Positions 31,205-43,085 of a stretch of DNA of 64,000 bases are shown piece by piece. The translations under genes were made by a program, and so were the position numbers. Numbering within the stretch: the stretch's first letter is position 1; every line of letters begins with the position of its first letter. The notes beneath the pieces were generated by a model. It saw nothing but the letters and a program-made list of their open reading frames with translations, did no database searches and was not told where the DNA came from. The stretch lies in contig JBITNC010000001.1 in the NCBI GenBank assembly GCA_050084985.1, forward strand, positions 184,574,001-184,638,000, read 5' to 3'. This DNA is from Nageia nagi. Lineage: Eukaryota > Pinophyta.

Positions 31205-34200
31205 TTACTTGATCTTCTCAATGTCTAACTTGAACCCTTCTAGGCTACTATTTAATTTTCTAACATGCAAAATATTTTCAATGGCTTCTTGAGCCAATTC
31301 ACTTATTTGCTGTAAATCTGAGATTTGCTTCTCAGAGAAAGAATGCTCTAAAAATTGAATGGTATTGGCTACCCAATTGGTAGCACTACCTTGTACATTC
31401 TCTTCTTTCCATATTTTGGGAGGTTTTATTTCAACCAAAGAATTAAAGAATTTATTGATAAATCCTAGCTCTATTATGAGCTAGTATTTATTTAAATCCA
31501 TATTGAATACCAAGCTTTAGAGATCACAAATTTCTTCGATTCTTTTTTGATAAGAATGCTTAGGCCTTGGGGAGACCATTGCAAACTCTTTTTTAGTTAG
31601 AATCCTCAATCAAACCTACATCCTCTCTAACACTTTCTTGGATATGTCTAGAGTTTGCTTATGGAGAGCACATTGAGCATGAAACTCTTTGATGGCCTGG
31701 ATTGCTTATTCCTTGAGTAAGTGCAAGTGAGATAAAGTTATCATTTTGTCACCAACTTGCTCTACTAAATATTTTTTAAAAATTTTCATCAGCAATAGCA
31801 GCTATGCATTATCTTCTGATAGAATCTTATTTGTTGCATTAATACTTTGCATCTTGACCTCAATTTGCTTAACTTTTTGAGCATCTACCACTATAGCCTA
31901 AGCCTTCAGTTCTTCTATCATTTGATTGGTAGTGTCTAACTGCTCTTTTGATGTAGCCATGCTCTTATCAAACTCTATTTTCTACTTCTCTAACTTTATA
32001 ATCAAATCTTTATTCTTGTTTTGCAACCTAGCTATTATTTTATCTTTAAGGAGTAGTCTTTCTTATATTAATCAACTTTTTTATTCAAATTTTCAATTTT
32101 AGTCTCCATTTATTGAAGACTCTTCCTGACTACCATTGATGTGTTGACTAGGAATCTAGATTGATCAATAGCTGGTGCACTCTACAATTCACATTTATTA
32201 CAACTATGGGAGTTAGCTCTAGATGTCCTTCTTTGAAGGGCATTTGAGTAATTTTAATATCACCCATATCTATCATTTTGCTCAAAATTCTTGATTATTA
32301 CTCAAGCAACATAGGATATTTATTTACAAAAGTTGCCTAATCAATGGGCTCTACAATTTATCTAGAAAAAATGAATTTTATTTCCTCTTGCAAGGTAATT
32401 GGAGTAAAAGAATGATAAGAAACAATTTCACTTACTATAGGTGTCTTTGCTTACTGAATTGATTAAGGTGGTTAAGGAGGAGTTAATTATTGGACCTCTG
32501 GTTCAGGCTTAGCTTCTTCCATTGCCTCACCTATTTCTTCAAGATCATCCATTGGGCTAAAGTCCTTTTTCTTAAACTCATCATCATCATCCTCATCATC
32601 TCCTAACCCTCCTCTGAGTGCCATTGCGACTACTTCTTTGGACTCAAGTATACCTTCCCTAGTTGGCTAAATTTGACTTTGTTCTTCTATTGAGGTTTCC
32701 TCTTACTAATATTCCTAGGTCTATTCTATACTACTAGCTTTAGTGTCTTGTGGTCGGTTAAATTCTTCAAGATTAAGAATTTTTTCCTCTTAAATAACCT
32801 CCCTTAGGATTTCTTCCATTGCCTCTGAAGGTAAAGGGATAGTTAGTTGTGACTATGGCTAATTGGGCCTTCTTGATGGGTCTTTGCTCTTTCTCTAATT
32901 TTTGCTCCTTCTAAGCTAGAGTTTGAATCTTTCTCTTTGTCTTAGGAGAAGGTTCCTAAAAAGAAGTGGTGGTATCGAAGGGATCCTATTTTTCCTTCTT
33001 TAAAGGTTGAATGATAATAGAAGCTTTTCTTGTCTATACTATCCTCTCCTCTATAGTAGTTTTCCCATGAAAATGAGGAGAGAATGGCTGTCCTAACTCT
33101 AGCAATGGATCCTTTGAATATTCAGCCTCCCAATATTTGTCATATTTAAAATTTTCAAAGAATTCACCTTCAATGCAATGAATTTTGGTTGTGTATTCAA
33201 ATCTAAATTTTATAAAATAATAAATTTTATTGGGACCCCACCTAAGATATTCTAATTAAGTGAGGACCTTTGGCTTGAGAGTAAGATCTTGCCTCTTATT
33301 CTTCTAGTTTCTATACTTCCTTATTCCCTCTAGAGCCATATAGGTTTTATTTAAAGGCACAAATTCCCAATCAATGTATAATTCTACCTCCTACTCTATT
33401 TTATTTACAAAATACTCAATATGTATCCTGCTATCATGTATGAATGCTGGGCACTTCTTGCTTGTCCTTATTAACTAGGTCATCTCCCCTAATAGGTCAT
33501 ACATCCATGTAGTTTCCACTTTATTCAAATTGAAATTTTCTTCAATGAATTGAGTGATGCTTTATATACATCCTATCTCTAATAAAGTAAAATTTTCTAT
33601 AGATGTTAGTATATTTATAATGGATTTGAAATTTCCTCCAGCTACATATTTAGTTTCTATTGCACAAATTTACCTACCCATCTCTATTGAATACAATTGG
33701 GAGGTCACATACTTAGGAAAAAAGAATGGTTTATCAAAATATCCATACCTAATTATCATGGTGTGGTATTTCAAGAAGTACTAGTCATCGATTTTATTCC
33801 CGCCTTGCAACTCTCTCATTGTGCTCTTATGTAGCCTACTAGGGAATTTCCCAATCAAAATTTTTACTGCGATGGCATAATTCTTATCCATAAACTCATA
33901 ATAAGAGCCATGCAATTTACTCAAAAATGGTACCATCAAATCAATTGGCACCAAAGCATCATTGGAACTGGTTGGCTCAATTAGGAGCCCTACCTCTACT
34001 AACTTATCCAAATTTTGATGGAAAAAAAGCCACCAAAGGTAGGAAGAATGCCTGAAGTTTGACTTCTCTATCTTGAATAGGCATCTCTTAATTTCTTTGA
34101 TTATGAAGGTTAGAAAATCATACCAGACATGGGCCTCTAAAATATTATATGCCATGTGTACCATAGCCTCATCTGCTTCTATCTAGGTCTTCTTCCCCAA

Positions 34201-34541
34201 AATCATTGCAAGTGCCTATAGCACTTCCCTATCTTTTCTCCTTTCAAAAAGAGCTATTTGATAGCTTGGTAAGAGTTTTAATTTCTTATTGTCTTGGTAT
34301 CTTTCAATTATCTAGTTCAGCATCTCATCTTCATTGATGTAAAAATCAAATTTCTCCTTCTTTAAGTCAATTTGCTTTTTCACATGGAATGTCCAATTAG
34401 CTAGAAATCCATGTGACTGATCACCACCATTTCGGTCTAGTTCACTCTAGGTGCATTCTCAAGATATTCCTCTTGTAATGAAAGTAAGTTAGTGTCAAGT
34501 TTCTCAATTTCTATTGTAAAGGATGATTGAGAAGTCACCAT
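31205..34541 (-). pseudogene. Large unrecognised ORF (~1,110 codons) between G2 integrase and 3' LTR
   Basis: An ATG at 34,541 (MVTSQSSFTIEIEKLD) opens a frame that, with one frameshift near 34,430 and numerous stops, can be followed to the TAA at about 31,205. Long clean stretches include 34,164-33,781 (127 codons) and 31,438-31,205 (77 codons). The first half looks globular, with many aromatic residues (DFLTFIIKEIKRCLF, SYLWWLFFHQNLDKLVEVG, CIEGEFFENFKYDKYWEAEY). The second half is charged and low-complexity: a DDDDEFKKKDF acidic patch near 32,590-32,570, then Lys- and Gln-rich coiled-coil-like stretches, ending LEGFKLDIEKIK. Most stops sit where CAG, CAA or TGG is plausible. I recognise no family. 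Extra ORFs after integrase are known in Athila/Tat elements, but this one is unusually long. Confidence 0.6.
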
Positions 34542-35064
34542 GATAATCTCACCCTTTCTTGAACTTTTGGTAATCATTAAAATTGTAGTTTGGGTGATAG
34601 GAGGTGCTGCAAATTCTCTTTTCTCTCAAGATAACTTGGCTCTAAGATTTTTTTGCTTTGAGTGCTCCAAAACTTGGGTGCTCAAAATATGCTAAGTGTC
34701 GAACCAAGAGTATGGGAGGAGTTTTATTCATCTAATATTTGACAAGATTTTCATTAATGATAATTACTCCTTTAGGATCTTGAGACCCGCGTACTATATG
34801 AACTTAGCTGGCATAAACTAGATTAGTAATTTCAAAGCATATCAGCTTTAACTTGTACTTGTACAACAGTTCATGAAATCTAACTCTTACCTAAGCTAAA
34901 TTAAAGTTGATAACTAAGTGGCACATCAACATTAATTCTTAATAAATTTGATCATTAAAGGCCTTTAACTCTTTTTGAAAATTGTGCAAATTTTTTTTAG
35001 AAATAATTTATTTATAGTATTTACACTATACAATGCCTTGCATGGAATCCAACTTTTACCTCAT

Positions 35065-36110
35065 CACTCGATAATGCTTTAAATAGATTGTTGATGGGAA
35101 TAGATAAGTCTTGGGACTTGGTAACATCTTGTAACTTGAATGCATTATTCTGCATAGCCTAGGTAATGACATGGGACCCACTCCAAAGTGAGTCAAATTT
35201 TTGGTGTCTTTCAAGTTTTGTTATTTCCTCATCCCATTTGAGAACAATATCACCTAATTCAAACTTCACCTAGGAAGACTTTTTCTAATCAAACCATCTC
35301 TTGATGATGCTTTGGCGATGCTGGAATGACTCATATGCTTTATTATGATCTTCCTCTAATTTCAAGAGTTGATTATATCTGGATAGTAATGGCTCAAAGT
35401 CAAGGTCTTCCATTTCTTGCAGGATTTGTAAAGCTAGTAACTCCATGTGTATTGGCAACACTGGTCTCTTACCATATATTAATGCATATGGGGATGTCTT
35501 TATAGCTGATTTTACACTAATTACATCAACCTATGCATAGTGCAATTATGAATGCCACTACCTGGGATTCCCTTCAATTGTTCTCTTGATAATCTAGGTT
35601 AGGTTTTTGCTAGTTGATTTAGCTAACTTGTTACCTTATGGGTAATAATTTGAGGAGAATAACCAATAGATTCTATAATTACCTCTTGTAAATTTTGGAC
35701 CATTATCTGACACTATAGTTTGTAGGATTCCAAAATGGGTGACTATCCTTTTAATCATTTCTATCATTGCTTCTTGATCTGCATGTTTGCATGGCATAGC
35801 CTTTGACCATCTAGTGAAGTAGTCTATGGTAGTCAAAATAAACTTGTGCCCAACTGAGAAATTAGGGTTTATGACACCAATAAAGTCCATACCCTATTAT
35901 TGAAAAGGCTCTTCAACCACTACTAGTTTGAGAGGCATGGTAGCTTGTATTCTTTTTCCCATAAATCTATTACATTTGTCACATTCTTGTGTATTCTTAA
36001 ATGAATCTTAAAATATAGTGGGCTAGTAGTATCCCACTTATAACACCTTTGCTGCTATAGTTGGTCCACTGTAGTGCCTACCATAGAATTCATAATGCAA
36101 TTCATACAAA
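35065..36110 (-). pseudogene. G2 integrase
   Basis: The zinc-finger region reads ELHYEFYGRHYSGPTIAAKV with two histidines, then CDKCNRFMGKR with both cysteines (about 36,100-35,960). The core reads MDFIGVINPN (first Asp), TTIDYFTRWSKAMPC and IVSDNGPKF (second Asp). The expected Glu reads Lys in GNKLAKSTSKN near 35,625, a G-to-A type change. The C-terminal module FELGDIVLKWDEEITKLERH then SLWSGSHVI (35,260-35,160) stands for GPY/F. Stops and a shift near 35,640 break the frame. After 35,065 no integrase is readable; 35,065-34,541 looks like a non-coding spacer before the extra ORF. Confidence 0.85.
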
Positions 36111-36384
36111 ATCCTTTAGGATTCATCTTTGGTCATGCATCTGAGAAGGGTTTAATCAAAAATTTTTCTATGCAAGTGATCATCTATCATAACAAATTTA
36201 AGGGCATGCAACCTAAACCTTCTTTTTTGGAATCTATCCAGAGCTTTAGGGCACTTACCTGTTTGAAAATAAATAATAATTTGCTTAATCCAATTACTCT
36301 TCCAATTGAGTTGCTATTCATCTTCCATAAAAGCAATCACATGTGAAGCTTCAGCCATATTCTAACATAGAGCCTTACCTCTAA

Positions 36385-36893
36385 TCAGTTTGGTTGGTTG
36401 ATTTCTATATCATATTCCATTATCTTGGTAATCCAACTAGCTTTTCTTTCACCTAGATCTCCTTGTATAATGTAATTTCTTACATCTAGATGAATAGTAT
36501 ACATAAGGATTCTATTATAGGAGACATAATGCTTGAACTTTTTAAGCCTTTTCATGATAGAAAACACTTTCTTTTCAATAAAAGAGTACCTGTGTTGATG
36601 TTGATGCAATGTTTGACTATGAAAGGCAATTGGGTGTTCCTCATTATTGTCATCTTTCTATGCAAGGATTATAGTTATGCTCTTGTCTGCTCCATGTGCA
36701 TAGTGAAATCTTTTGACATATTAAGATTCTTAAGCATTGAAGCTTTAGTTATGGCTTTCTTTACTTCTTTGAAAGTTATCTTTGCTTCATATGACCATAA
36801 AAATTCAACATCCTTTTTAAGCATATAAGTAATTAGTGATACAATTTCTGAAAAAAGTATTAATAAATTTGCTAACAAAATTGATTTGACCAA
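36385..36893 (-). pseudogene. G2 RNase H (retroviral type) after RT
   Basis: Minus gives LKKDVEFLWSYEAKITFKEV and KKAITKASMLKN, the connection segment, then KDFTMHMEQTRA where the first catalytic Asp region should be, then HQHRYSFIEKKVFSIMKRLK with the Glu and KFKHYVSYNRILMYT. This is the usual RNase H directly behind RT. A frame change separates the halves near 36,670. Between it and integrase no second RNase H is seen. Confidence 0.8.
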
Positions 36894-36899
36894 GGAATG

Positions 36900-37640
36900 A
36901 CTATAAGGCCTTTTTGTTGGATGGAAGTGGCAATGCCTTTATGGCTTTCACTCTATCTAGATCAATTGCTAAGCCTTCATTTGAAACAATATGCCCAAAA
37001 AGCTTTCCTTGGTTGACCATAAAAACTAACATTTTTGGCTTGATAGAAATGCCAAATTTCATGCATTTTTCAAAGACTAATTTCAAATGTTCTAGATGAT
37101 CACTTCTACTTTTGGAGAAGATAGTGATATCATCTAGATAAATCAATATGATCTTGTTTATCAGTTCATTGAATGCATGATCCATGGCTCTTTGAAAAGT
37201 AGCTCCTGCATTAGAAAGACCAAATGGCATCCTTTAAAAAGCAAATGTGCCCCATTTAGTCATGAATGCTATCTTAAATTGATCTTCATCCTTCACCTAA
37301 ATATGATTAAATCCTAAGTAGCCATCTATCATTGAAAAATAATAGGCTCTAGCTACTGTATGTAGGATCTGTTCCATGGGAGGGAGAGGATAATTATCTT
37401 TTAAGGACACTTTATTTAGATTTTTGAAATCAATACAAAGTCTAATTTCTCCATTTTTCTTTCTTATAGGAACTAAATTTGCAACCCAAAAAGAATGCTT
37501 TATTGAAAAATTATTTTTGAATCAAGAAGTGTGATCAACTCCTATTTCATAGCTTCTTCTATTTTTGGATTTACGGGTCTTTTCTTTTGCCTATATGGTT
37601 TAGCATCTGGTTGAAGCTCAATTGTATGTTGGATGAAATT
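36900..37640 (-). pseudogene. G2 reverse transcriptase
   Basis: From about 37,600 minus the blocks are: KRPVNPKIEEA, a stretch with FWVANLVPIRKKNGEIRL (shifted frame), NLNKVSLKDNYPLPPMEQIL, YYFSMIDGYLGF with the first Asp, FKIAFMTKWGTFAFK, then the open stretch 37,230-36,901 with MPFGLSNAGATFQRAMD, ILIYLDDITIFSKS (catalytic YLDD) and KLFGHIVSNEGLAIDLDRV. The catalytic box is intact, but single-base shifts and stops interrupt the N-terminal part. Confidence 0.88.
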
Positions 37641-38089
37641 TTTGTCATATGTCTTAAGATCATCATAAGTCAAGCAATCATTTGGAAAAACTCATGATAA
37701 ATCTAAGACATAGCATCTTTTTTCATATCAAAGCATTCTAAACCAACTTTTATGAGTTTATCAGGTTCTATCTCCAACTTAATATAATTCTCCTTCGAGA
37801 TGACCAAAGACTTTGCCTTTAAGACATCTTTTGAATCAAATAGTCTTTCAAAAGAGAGCAATCATTTTAGTATTATATTATTTCTTAGTTGAATGATATT
37901 TGATTCTTGGAAATAATCAAACATCTCTTGAGTACCAAAAGTGTAAGCCACTACTTCATCTATATGAAAATTGATAATATGCTCATCAAATTCAAATACC
38001 TGATAGAAGTTTGCAACATCAAGAATTGAAGGCCTACATTACACTTTGAACTTGAGAGTACCTCTTCTATGATATGTAGGGTTATAACA

Positions 38090-38475
38090 TGCTCCTTTTC
38101 CAATAAGTGCATTAGCTATCTAGTTGTGCTTCCTGGGAATAAATACCAAATTGATGGCTAAGAATGATTCCAATAAGTCCCACATTCTATTGTTGTAGTT
38201 CTTCAAATAATGATGCTTAGCACTAATTTGATTTTTGACTTTCTTGATGACCAATTCAGAATCACCATGGACAATTAGGCATCTGATACCTAAATTGATT
38301 ACTTTAGATAACCCTAAATAAAGGGCTTCATATTCAATAGCATTATTAGTACATGTCCATGTGAATCAAAAGGAGAATATTTTGGTTATCCCTTTGGGAG
38401 ATTTGAGTATGACTGTATCTCCACATCCATGTTTGCATTGAGAACCATCAAAATAAATTATCCATACCTCTTGTT
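38090..38475 (-). pseudogene. RNase H-like domain of G2 placed between protease and RT
   Basis: Minus reads WIIYFDGSQCKHGCGDTVI (first Asp), CTNNAIEYEALYLGLS (Glu), IVHGDSELVIKKVKNQIS (next Asp) and FIPRKHN, a stop, IANALIGKG. These are the four motifs of the plant-type RNase H, in order and spacing, with the last Asp replaced by Asn. One stop interrupts after FSF and another in motif four. The frame is continuous with the protease C-terminus upstream (38,924-38,480). In G1 the corresponding domain lies after RT and RNase H, so the two elements carry it at different sites. Confidence 0.8.
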
Positions 38476-38479
38476 CTCT

Positions 38480-39250
38480 ATTAATGGTAATTAAATCTGG
38501 TTGAACTTTTTCATATAGATAATAATTACCCATGCCAGCATCTATGATCTAATAATTTAGATCATTGGTTGATAGAACTTTGATTGTTAGTAGTGATTCC
38601 ATTAGTGTATCAATTTCTAATATTTCCACTAATTATGGATCATTTATGCAATTTACTTCATTGATCCTCTTTATATCAATAGTTTTAGTACCCTTATTCA
38701 GAATCTTTACCTATTTATTTTGGAAGGGAAGTAGAAGATGACTATAGTCTAAGGCTAGATACCCTCCCAATTTGGTAGTAAATTCTCTAGAAAGATAGAT
38801 TTTGAATAGAGGTGGAAGATCAACTATAATAATGTCTTAGACAACACTAATATTAGGGAAGGCATTCAAGGTTATTTGAACACCTTTGACACTACCGACA
38901 ACATCTACTAAGGAAGAATCCAACTATATGACCCTGTTAATGCATCTTATAATATATAATTTCATTTCATCTACAATAGCTTTTGGAATAATAGTTATGG
39001 TAGCTCTAGTATCAATCATACAATTGTTTACTACCCAACCTTCTAATCTTAAGGATAAATAGAAAAGAGGGGGTCTAATTATGCCTATTGGAGTTGGAGG
39101 GACAACTTCAGACATAGCATAGATAGGATTTTCTTCATTTGTTATCTTTTTACCATTTCTTAATTTTAAAGCTTCTTGTAGAAGGTCTAATTGACCTGGT
39201 ATTCTCAATGCATCAAACATTATCATTCTAAAGGAGTTTTCTTCAATCAT
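38480..39250 (-). pseudogene. G2 aspartic protease
   Basis: The open stretch 39,250-38,924 contains YLSLRLEGWVVNNCMIDTRA, where the retropepsin site D-T-G-A has become D-T-R-A, followed by TITIIPKAIVDEMKL. Downstream, LREFTAKLG-like, LDYSHLLLPFQNK and KTIDIKRINEVNC blocks complete the domain. The Gly-to-Arg change in the active-site loop should disable proteolysis; it is a single-base G-to-A or G-to-C class change. Confidence 0.8.
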
Positions 39251-40760
39251 TCCATAATATTATATAGAGCATATGGGATAAACTTACTTAGTTCATTTTG
39301 CTGAAGTGCTTTAAAGTGGTGAGTAGCATTTTCTTTATGATGATTAGTGATAAAAGGATATCTCAATGTGCTAGGTATTTCCTTGTTTGGGACTTCTTTT
39401 CTTGTTGAAGAAAGGTTTGTTTCACCTGAGGCACTAGTACCTGGGTTTAATGAAATCATACCTGAATTAAACAAGACTTGATGTCATTGGTTATAAGGAT
39501 GAGCTAAGGGTATCTTAGCTTTCTTAGGTTCAGGTTGAGGTTAAGTGGAAGATGGATACTGCTAAGTGGCTTGAGGCTGTTATGGGGTTGCTAAAGAAGT
39601 TACTCTAGTTTGAACACAATTTGCTTATTCTCCAACAATTCTTAGAACCCAAAAGTTGACCATTATGAGGTTAGCAGTAGGATCTAAAGTAGGTTCTACT
39701 ATTTGGTTAGAATGTAACCCTAAATATTGATGTTGATATACTACACATGAATCTAGAAAATAAGGAGCTGAACATGGTTGACACCATTCCATACTGCTTA
39801 AAGAAGCACCATCTGTAGAATCAATCATAACAACATTCTCAATTGCTTTAGGAGGATTAGATTATTTTGGCTGATTAACCCTAGGCTAGAATCTTGGTTG
39901 ATATTGATTATTCTATATTTTATAGTTAAAACCATGATTCTACCTTTCTTACAGAGTGAGCTTGTTGGATAGATTTTTGATAGTTATCTCTAACTACCTT
40001 ATCCTTTCCTCTTCTTGAGACTTGAGTTCAGTACCAGTACTTGTAGAGGTGATAGTAGGTAATGCTGGTAGCTAATTTTGAATAGTAGGTTTGGGAGGAG
40101 GTGGTAGGGTGAGAACTCCAAGATGAGCTATTTGTGAAGTTTGCTTAGGAGGTAAACTAGAAAATATAGGCATGATCATTCTAGGCTACATTTTACTAGA
40201 GGAAACCAAGGTATGTTCTATAGTTTTAGCCATATGATAAACATCTAGGAATGTATCTCCTAACATAACAATAAGCATATTAAGGTTAGGAAGGAAAGCT
40301 TTTCAGTAATATACCAAGGTTTGAGCATTAGTTAGTCTTATCCTTGCTAGTATGGAATTCCATGTTGTTTCAAATTTTATATTAAAATCATCAATAGATT
40401 CATGTGTATGCCTTTTGATACATGCTATGAGGGTAAGAAACATGCTATCATCGCCATATATAGAAAATATTTTAATCAAGGCCTAACATAACTCTCCCCA
40501 TGAATTTAGAGATTAGGGGTGAGAGTCTTGAACCATTCAATTGCTTTGCCTTCAAAAGAATGTGAGAATAGCCTTGTCATCATAGTTTCATCAGTGATAT
40601 CAAAGCTTGAAGCCAACAATGATACATCTTGATAGTGTTCATATGGTGTCTTTTCAAACCCATCATACTTAGGAAAAACTTTAAAAGTTGCTTGAGGTAT
40701 ATGTAGTGAATTAGCAGCTACAACCAAGGGATGATTGTTATTCTAGGTAGGGAAGTTTGC
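39250..40760 (-). pseudogene. G2 gag
   Basis: Minus starts near 40,760 and gives FPKYDGFEKTPYEHYQDV and EGKAIEWFKTLTP, the core gag motifs. Then follow HTHESIDDFNIKFETTW, a Pro-rich linker (LTLPPPPKPTIQN), and CQPCSAPYFLDSC near 39,770, a zinc knuckle whose His is Tyr (CAT to TAT). The C-terminal part to 39,240 is Ser- and Pro-rich. About ten stops occur. Confidence 0.82.
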
Positions 40761-41147
40761 TAGTTGAGCCATACTTGGAGGACATATAGGAGGTGAAGGA
40801 TTTTTTAAGAATGAGTCAAATGTGACTGATAAAGGGGGATCAAAGGTGATGCAACTTCAGATATTTTTCATCTTATCCTCTTGTAGGGAAGTGACAACTC
40901 TTGAAACCTAGGCTATATTAGAGAATTTTTGGCACTACTTCTAGTTAGCCTACATTCTAGAGGTGCTAAGGTTCAAAATAATGACTAGTTGATAGTAGAG
41001 TCACCAATAAGGTTACAAAAACTTTATATTCTTGAAGGATCAAATTGATAACCCACTAGATGAAGTTATCAAGCCTAATAACACCCACTAAATATACAAT
41101 TTAGCTCACATCCCATCGAGCATGCTAAAAATGGAATTGGCTAGTAT

Positions 41148-43085
41148 TGATTGGTATAGTGTAACCTCAAGGGTTTGGTTTGGTCATGTTCACCACTTAC
41201 TGAAATAATAGGTTCCCTAAAAGAACAAAAGGTGGGGGGGATGCACTCATATAAATCTTTTGTTTAATCTTTGGGTTATAGGCTAGCTCTTATCTATGTT
41301 TGAGGTCAAAAGTAACAAGAAAGAGATAAAAAGGTAAAGATTAATAGGAAAGAGATAAATGTATGAACAAATAAAATAAGAAATTTACAACTTGAGCATT
41401 GCAGTACAAGCAAAAATCCATATCCAAGATCAAGAATAGTAAAATACCTCAAGATTGGGGTCTTACAATCATAATGCATAGCCATAATTTGAAGTCAACA
41501 TTTCATACATAACATTCATAAAAGCAATAATATCCACTTTTTTTGCAAGAGGTTAAAATATTATATATTTGTATAATCATGTGTGAATTGCTCTTACAGA
41601 TCAAGTAAATTTGTTAGAATGTCCAACCTTTATAACTTCTAAAACTTAGATATTTATACAACTACCTCCCCTATTGAGTAGTTGGATCTCATTAACATAC
41701 ATTATTAATGAAATAGCTACAATAATGTTATCTACATAAATGTCACAACTATGCTAGATTATACAATATACCAATTTGAATCAATATTAACTATCCAAAA
41801 TTTTTGGATCTTCTAAGGATTTGTAACTTCTGATCAACCATGTTTATAGAGTTGTAATTTTTTTGACATGTAATTGACTGCTCCTTCTAAAACCTTGTAG
41901 CTGATTGAGTTTAGCACTATTGCTGATTGAAAGTGGTACTATGGTAGATTAAATAATTGTTTGATTACATGTTGATTGGTATGATTTGATTATCTATTTT
42001 ATTAGCCTCCATCTACTTCTATGCAATCTTGATGATGTATACTATGGATTCTAATAATAAGTGAAATGTTGGTTGGTATATATTATGTTTGCTTAGATCA
42101 AGAAGAACTACCACTATTATGTGGAAATGAGTTGGTGTTGACACATGAATAGGACCTTGGAGGTCAAACAATTAAGATTAAGTGGACTTGAGTGTTCTTT
42201 CTCATACATTACCCTTCTATTTTCTCAGTGGGCTCTATGTTCTTCCTCTAGGCTTTGTTGATGATTTAGTTTTCCCTAAGACTCATTGATTTTCAAAAAA
42301 ATGTATTACATCATATTTTAAAATCCTCAAGTACTATTTGCATTTTGATTTCTCTAGGGCTCATTTATTTTCTCAAAAATATGTGATGTCATATTTAGAA
42401 ATCATCAGGCTCTATTGATAATTTGGTTTTCTCTGGGACTTGCTAATTTTCTCAAAAATGTGTGACATTATCTCTAGAAATTATTGAGCACTATTAGTGA
42501 TGTTTGAGAATTTGCAACACCTACTATCCACTCTAGGGCCCGCTTACTTTGATTGATAAGTTTCATGCTTTGAAATCTTTGGGCTCTATTTATATTTTTC
42601 AAAGGTTGAACTGTGCATATATACAAGCCTTGGACCTTCATGTTAATGATTCCTAGAGACTCTATGGTGACAAATATGATTCTAAGCAATTTTGATACAT
42701 GACTTCTTGGGTGAATTTAAAGAAGATGATATTATTTTTAGGTATTCTATACTTATGGTCATTAAAGAGTAAAAGAATATAAACTTAACATAAGTGTTTT
42801 GATAGAATTTGTAGGTGACCTTATTTACATATTTCCCAGGTATTGAAGAAAGATAAAATTTCTAAATGGGTTTATTTACAAAATGATTCTTGACACTCTA
42901 AAGAATAGGAAAGTGAAAAAGGGGAAAAGTTTAAATAATACATGACATGGAGACTCTAAAAGAATGGAGGTTTCCTGGGTACTCTTATATACATAGGTTT
43001 TAGGTACTGATTTAAATGAAATAATAAATAATAAAGAATAGTAATATTACTCAAATTTTGAGTATTATTTCAAAATAATACATCT
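41148..43085 (-). mobile_element. G2 5' LTR (right copy)
   Basis: It is the pair of 29,070-31,016. Differences are mostly transitions. It is followed on the internal side (41,147-40,760) by a spacer with no gag reading. A primer site cannot be assigned with confidence; the adjoining minus-strand sequence begins ATCAATACTAGCC. On the outer side the flank after 43,085 differs from the left flank. Confidence 0.88.
42270..42480 (-). repeat. Three ~80 bp subrepeats in G2 LTR (right)
   Basis: The counterparts of the left LTR subrepeats occur near 42,293, 42,373 and 42,454, each with a CTCAAAAATGTGTGACATTA-like word. One copy has ATATGTGATGTCAT. Confidence 0.82.

Larger units (their letters stand above)
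29070..43085 (-). mobile_element. Ty3/gypsy element G2, complete, ~14 kb, two LTRs
   Basis: Two direct repeats of about 1.94 kb (29,070-31,016 and 41,148-43,085) flank a minus-strand internal region of gag, protease, an RNase H-like domain, RT, RNase H, integrase and a very long extra ORF. By eye the LTRs differ at roughly one base in ten over the first 490 bp, so the insertion is old. The second-type RNase H before RT and the extra ORF after integrase suggest the Tat branch, but the order differs from G1. The element appears to be inserted within G4/G5, since gypsy gag pieces in the same orientation lie on both sides. Confidence 0.9.
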
